This document shows positions 62,598 through 64,000 of a DNA stretch of 64,000 nt, one piece after another. The DNA is taken from the NCBI GenBank assembly GCA_963784415.1, contig CAWARK010000005.1:62001-126000 (forward strand), given 5' to 3'. The notes beneath the pieces were generated by a model, which had not been told where the DNA came from, ran no database searches, and was given only the letters and a program-made list of their open reading frames with translations. The stretch comes from UBA7672 sp963784415. Lineage in GTDB: Bacteria > Pseudomonadota > Alphaproteobacteria > Caulobacterales > Hyphomonadaceae. A program made the position numbers and the translations under genes. Numbering within the stretch: position 1 is the first letter of the stretch; each line of letters starts with the position of its first letter.

Positions 62598-64000
62598 ATG
62601 GCGGGCTATTACTCCAGTCGTGTTGGACACTTCCTTCTGATCGAAGACGAAGCCATCGTTGGGCAGTTATCGCTGAAGCAGGCCGAGCACTTCCGCGAAG
62701 TCCAAGATCGTCAGCTGGAGGCTTGGCGGCAGCTGGTCATGCTGCTGAAGACTTCTCTCGCCCGCGCAGCCGCATCGCATGGCGCGGTCACGAACTGGGG
62801 CCTAGTGATCGAGTTTCCACTGTTGCGGCTTCAAAAGCGGCTCGACGTTGTCCTGTTAGCCGGCCGTACGGTGTGCGTTCTCGAGTTCAAGGTTGGGGGC
62901 GAGAACTACCCCGCTGCCGACATGCGGCAAGTTGAGGACTATGCGCTTGACCTCAGGGACTTCCATGCGCCCAGCGAGCACTTGCGTATTTGGCCTGTTC
63001 TTTGCGCAACAGATGCACCTTCGTCGGCACTGACGACTATTCAAGATGGGGTGAGCGCCGTTGCAACGTGCAACGCGGACGGACTGGATGGTGCGTTCGC
63101 AGCTCTCGCCGCGGATCAGCACCAACGCGGCGACGCTCAGCTGGACCATCAAGAATGGGAAGCTGGTATGTACCGGCCAGTGCCGACCATCGTTCAGGCA
63201 GCGGAACTGCTTTTTGCCAAACATGACGTGAAAGAGATCGCGAGCGCTGCGTCAAACCCAGAAAATCTTGGCGCCACGACGGAAGCGCTGATCGCCATCA
63301 TCGAGCGCGCTCGGCGCAATAGCGAACACATAGTCGCCTTCGTCACAGGTGTGCCTGGGTCAGGTAAGACCTTGGTCGGCTTGAATGCCGTTCATGATAA
63401 GCGTTTCAGCAGTGGCGGCCAGCAGCCTGGGGCCTACCTATCTGGTAACTCGCCACTCGTTCGCGTCCTCCGTGAAGCTTTGTCGGAAGATGAGTCCCGC
63501 CGGACCGGGCGTAGGAAGGCCGACGCGCGGCGGCTCGTCGCCGCGCAGGTTCAAACGCTGATGGACTTCTTGCGCGAGTATCTAAAGGCCCACGAAGCTG
63601 CCGCCCCCGTTGATCACGTCATCATTTTTGACGAGGCACAGCGGGCGTGGGACGCGGCCTACGGGAAGCAGAAATTCAATCGCGCGAAGTCCGAGGCCTC
63701 GATCTTTCTGGAAATAATGGGAAGACATGAGGACTGGGCGGTAATTATTGCGCTTGTCGGCGGCGGCCAGGAAATAAATCGTGGCGAACTCGGCCTCTCC
63801 GAATGGGGCAAGGCCATCGCCGAAGAGCGCTCGGGCTCAACGGCACGGAAATGGATTGCGATGGTCTCGCCTGAAGTTGTCAGCGGGGGTGAGGCAACGG
63901 CATGGCAGCGCCTCTTCGACGGCCAGTTTCCGGACTGGGCAGAAATAGATCCCCACTTGCACCTTTCCGCGTCTGTACGGTCCTACAGATGCGAGGCTCT
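62598..64000 (+). CDS. DUF2075-like P-loop NTPase with PD-(D/E)XK-like N-terminus (3' end outside window)
   Basis: At least 467 aa with no stop before the window end. The N-terminal domain has a nuclease-like triad D83 (RLDVVLLAG), E96 and K98 (VLEFKVGG), i.e. a D-x12-E-x-K pattern, with E72 (VIEFPLL) before it. The NTPase domain has Walker A GVPGSGKT (about 251-258) and Walker B VIIFDEAQRAWD (about 341), plus ALVGGGQEINRGELGLSEW, typical of DUF2075 (helicase-like, related to Schlafen group proteins). ATG 62598 was chosen as the first Met of the conserved block. Nuclease-helicase fusions in islands usually act in phage defence. Confidence 0.85.
   Translation, partial: MAGYYSSRVGHFLLIEDEAIVGQLSLKQAEHFREVQDRQLEAWRQLVMLLKTSLARAAASHGAVTNWGLVIEFPLLRLQKRLDVVLLAGRTVCVLEFKVGGENYPAADMRQVEDYALDLRDFHAPSEHLRIWPVLCATDAPSSALTTIQDGVSAVATCNADGLDGAFAALAADQHQRGDAQLDHQEWEAGMYRPVPTIVQAAELLFAKHDVKEIASAASNPENLGATTEALIAIIERARRNSEHIVAFVTGVPGSGKTLVGLNAVHDKRFSSGGQQPGAYLSGNSPLVRVLREALSEDESRRTGRRKADARRLVAAQVQTLMDFLREYLKAHEAAAPVDHVIIFDEAQRAWDAAYGKQKFNRAKSEASIFLEIMGRHEDWAVIIALVGGGQEINRGELGLSEWGKAIAEERSGSTARKWIAMVSPEVVSGGEATAWQRLFDGQFPDWAEIDPHLHLSASVRSYRCEA

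Overview
The window is chromosomal DNA of a GC-rich alphaproteobacterium. The evidence is the lysC-ptsP-rodZ-ispG gene order, ubiquinone genes (coq7, ubiG), a Psp system with sigma-54 control, a complete ybgC-tolQRAB-pal-cpoB cluster, a Caulobacter-type class B3 metallo-beta-lactamase and a TonB-dependent receptor. The gene set resembles Caulobacterales/Hyphomonadaceae, but no 16S rRNA or other decisive marker lies here, so the family is an inference.

Layout. 1-8450: end of dsbB overlapping coq7, a secreted MliC-like protein, a membrane protein whose 3' end runs into a palindromic repeat, then (minus strand) lysC, ptsP, rodZ and ispG. 8670-11220: ubiG, broken by a one-base frameshift, coupled to mnmC, which carries a terminator-like hairpin inside its coding sequence. 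11225-16243: an enlarged phage-shock locus. PspF is divergent from a minus-strand operon of at least eleven genes: a 45-aa membrane protein, pspA, pspB, pspC, an 85-aa protein, then six small proteins. Those six carry the same C-terminal signature (R-V-x-V-L-E-R-L-V-T-D-x-D-R-x-L-x-x-E-I-x-x-L-R, or its tail), which PspB and the PspC tail share in weaker form. A near-perfect sigma-54 promoter and an inverted repeat about 80 bp upstream of the predicted start complete the circuit. This is the best candidate for an undescribed system in the window.

16312-20206: WecG/TagA-type glycosyltransferase, MORN-repeat protein, glutathione transferase, unknown membrane protein. 20439-26343: Tol-Pal envelope cluster. 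26459-30118: YbjN, tilS, ftsH. 30298-33349: small secreted protein, B3 metallo-beta-lactamase, SRPBCC lipoprotein and an AT-richer Abi_C-like gene directly behind ruvB. 33368-39082: ruvB is separated from ruvC-ruvA by DUF885, SemiSWEET and DUF445 genes. 39167-48353: Tat-type secreted protein, M3 oligopeptidase, YcgN, upp, di-haem cytochrome c peroxidase, acyl-CoA ligase, type II NADH dehydrogenase. 48634-55370: a peptide-modifying type operon (transglutaminase-DUF2126, circularly permuted ATP-grasp with alpha-E, second transglutaminase), again with a one-base frameshift. 55492-58111: TonB-dependent receptor behind three Pho-box-like half-sites at exact 11-bp spacing.

58362-64000: tRNA-Ser(CGA) followed by a tyrosine integrase and lower-GC cargo (DUF488, XRE regulator, membrane protein, and a P-loop DUF2075-like protein with a PD-(D/E)XK-like N-terminus running off the end). 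This is the left end of a tRNA-anchored genomic island that looks defence-related.
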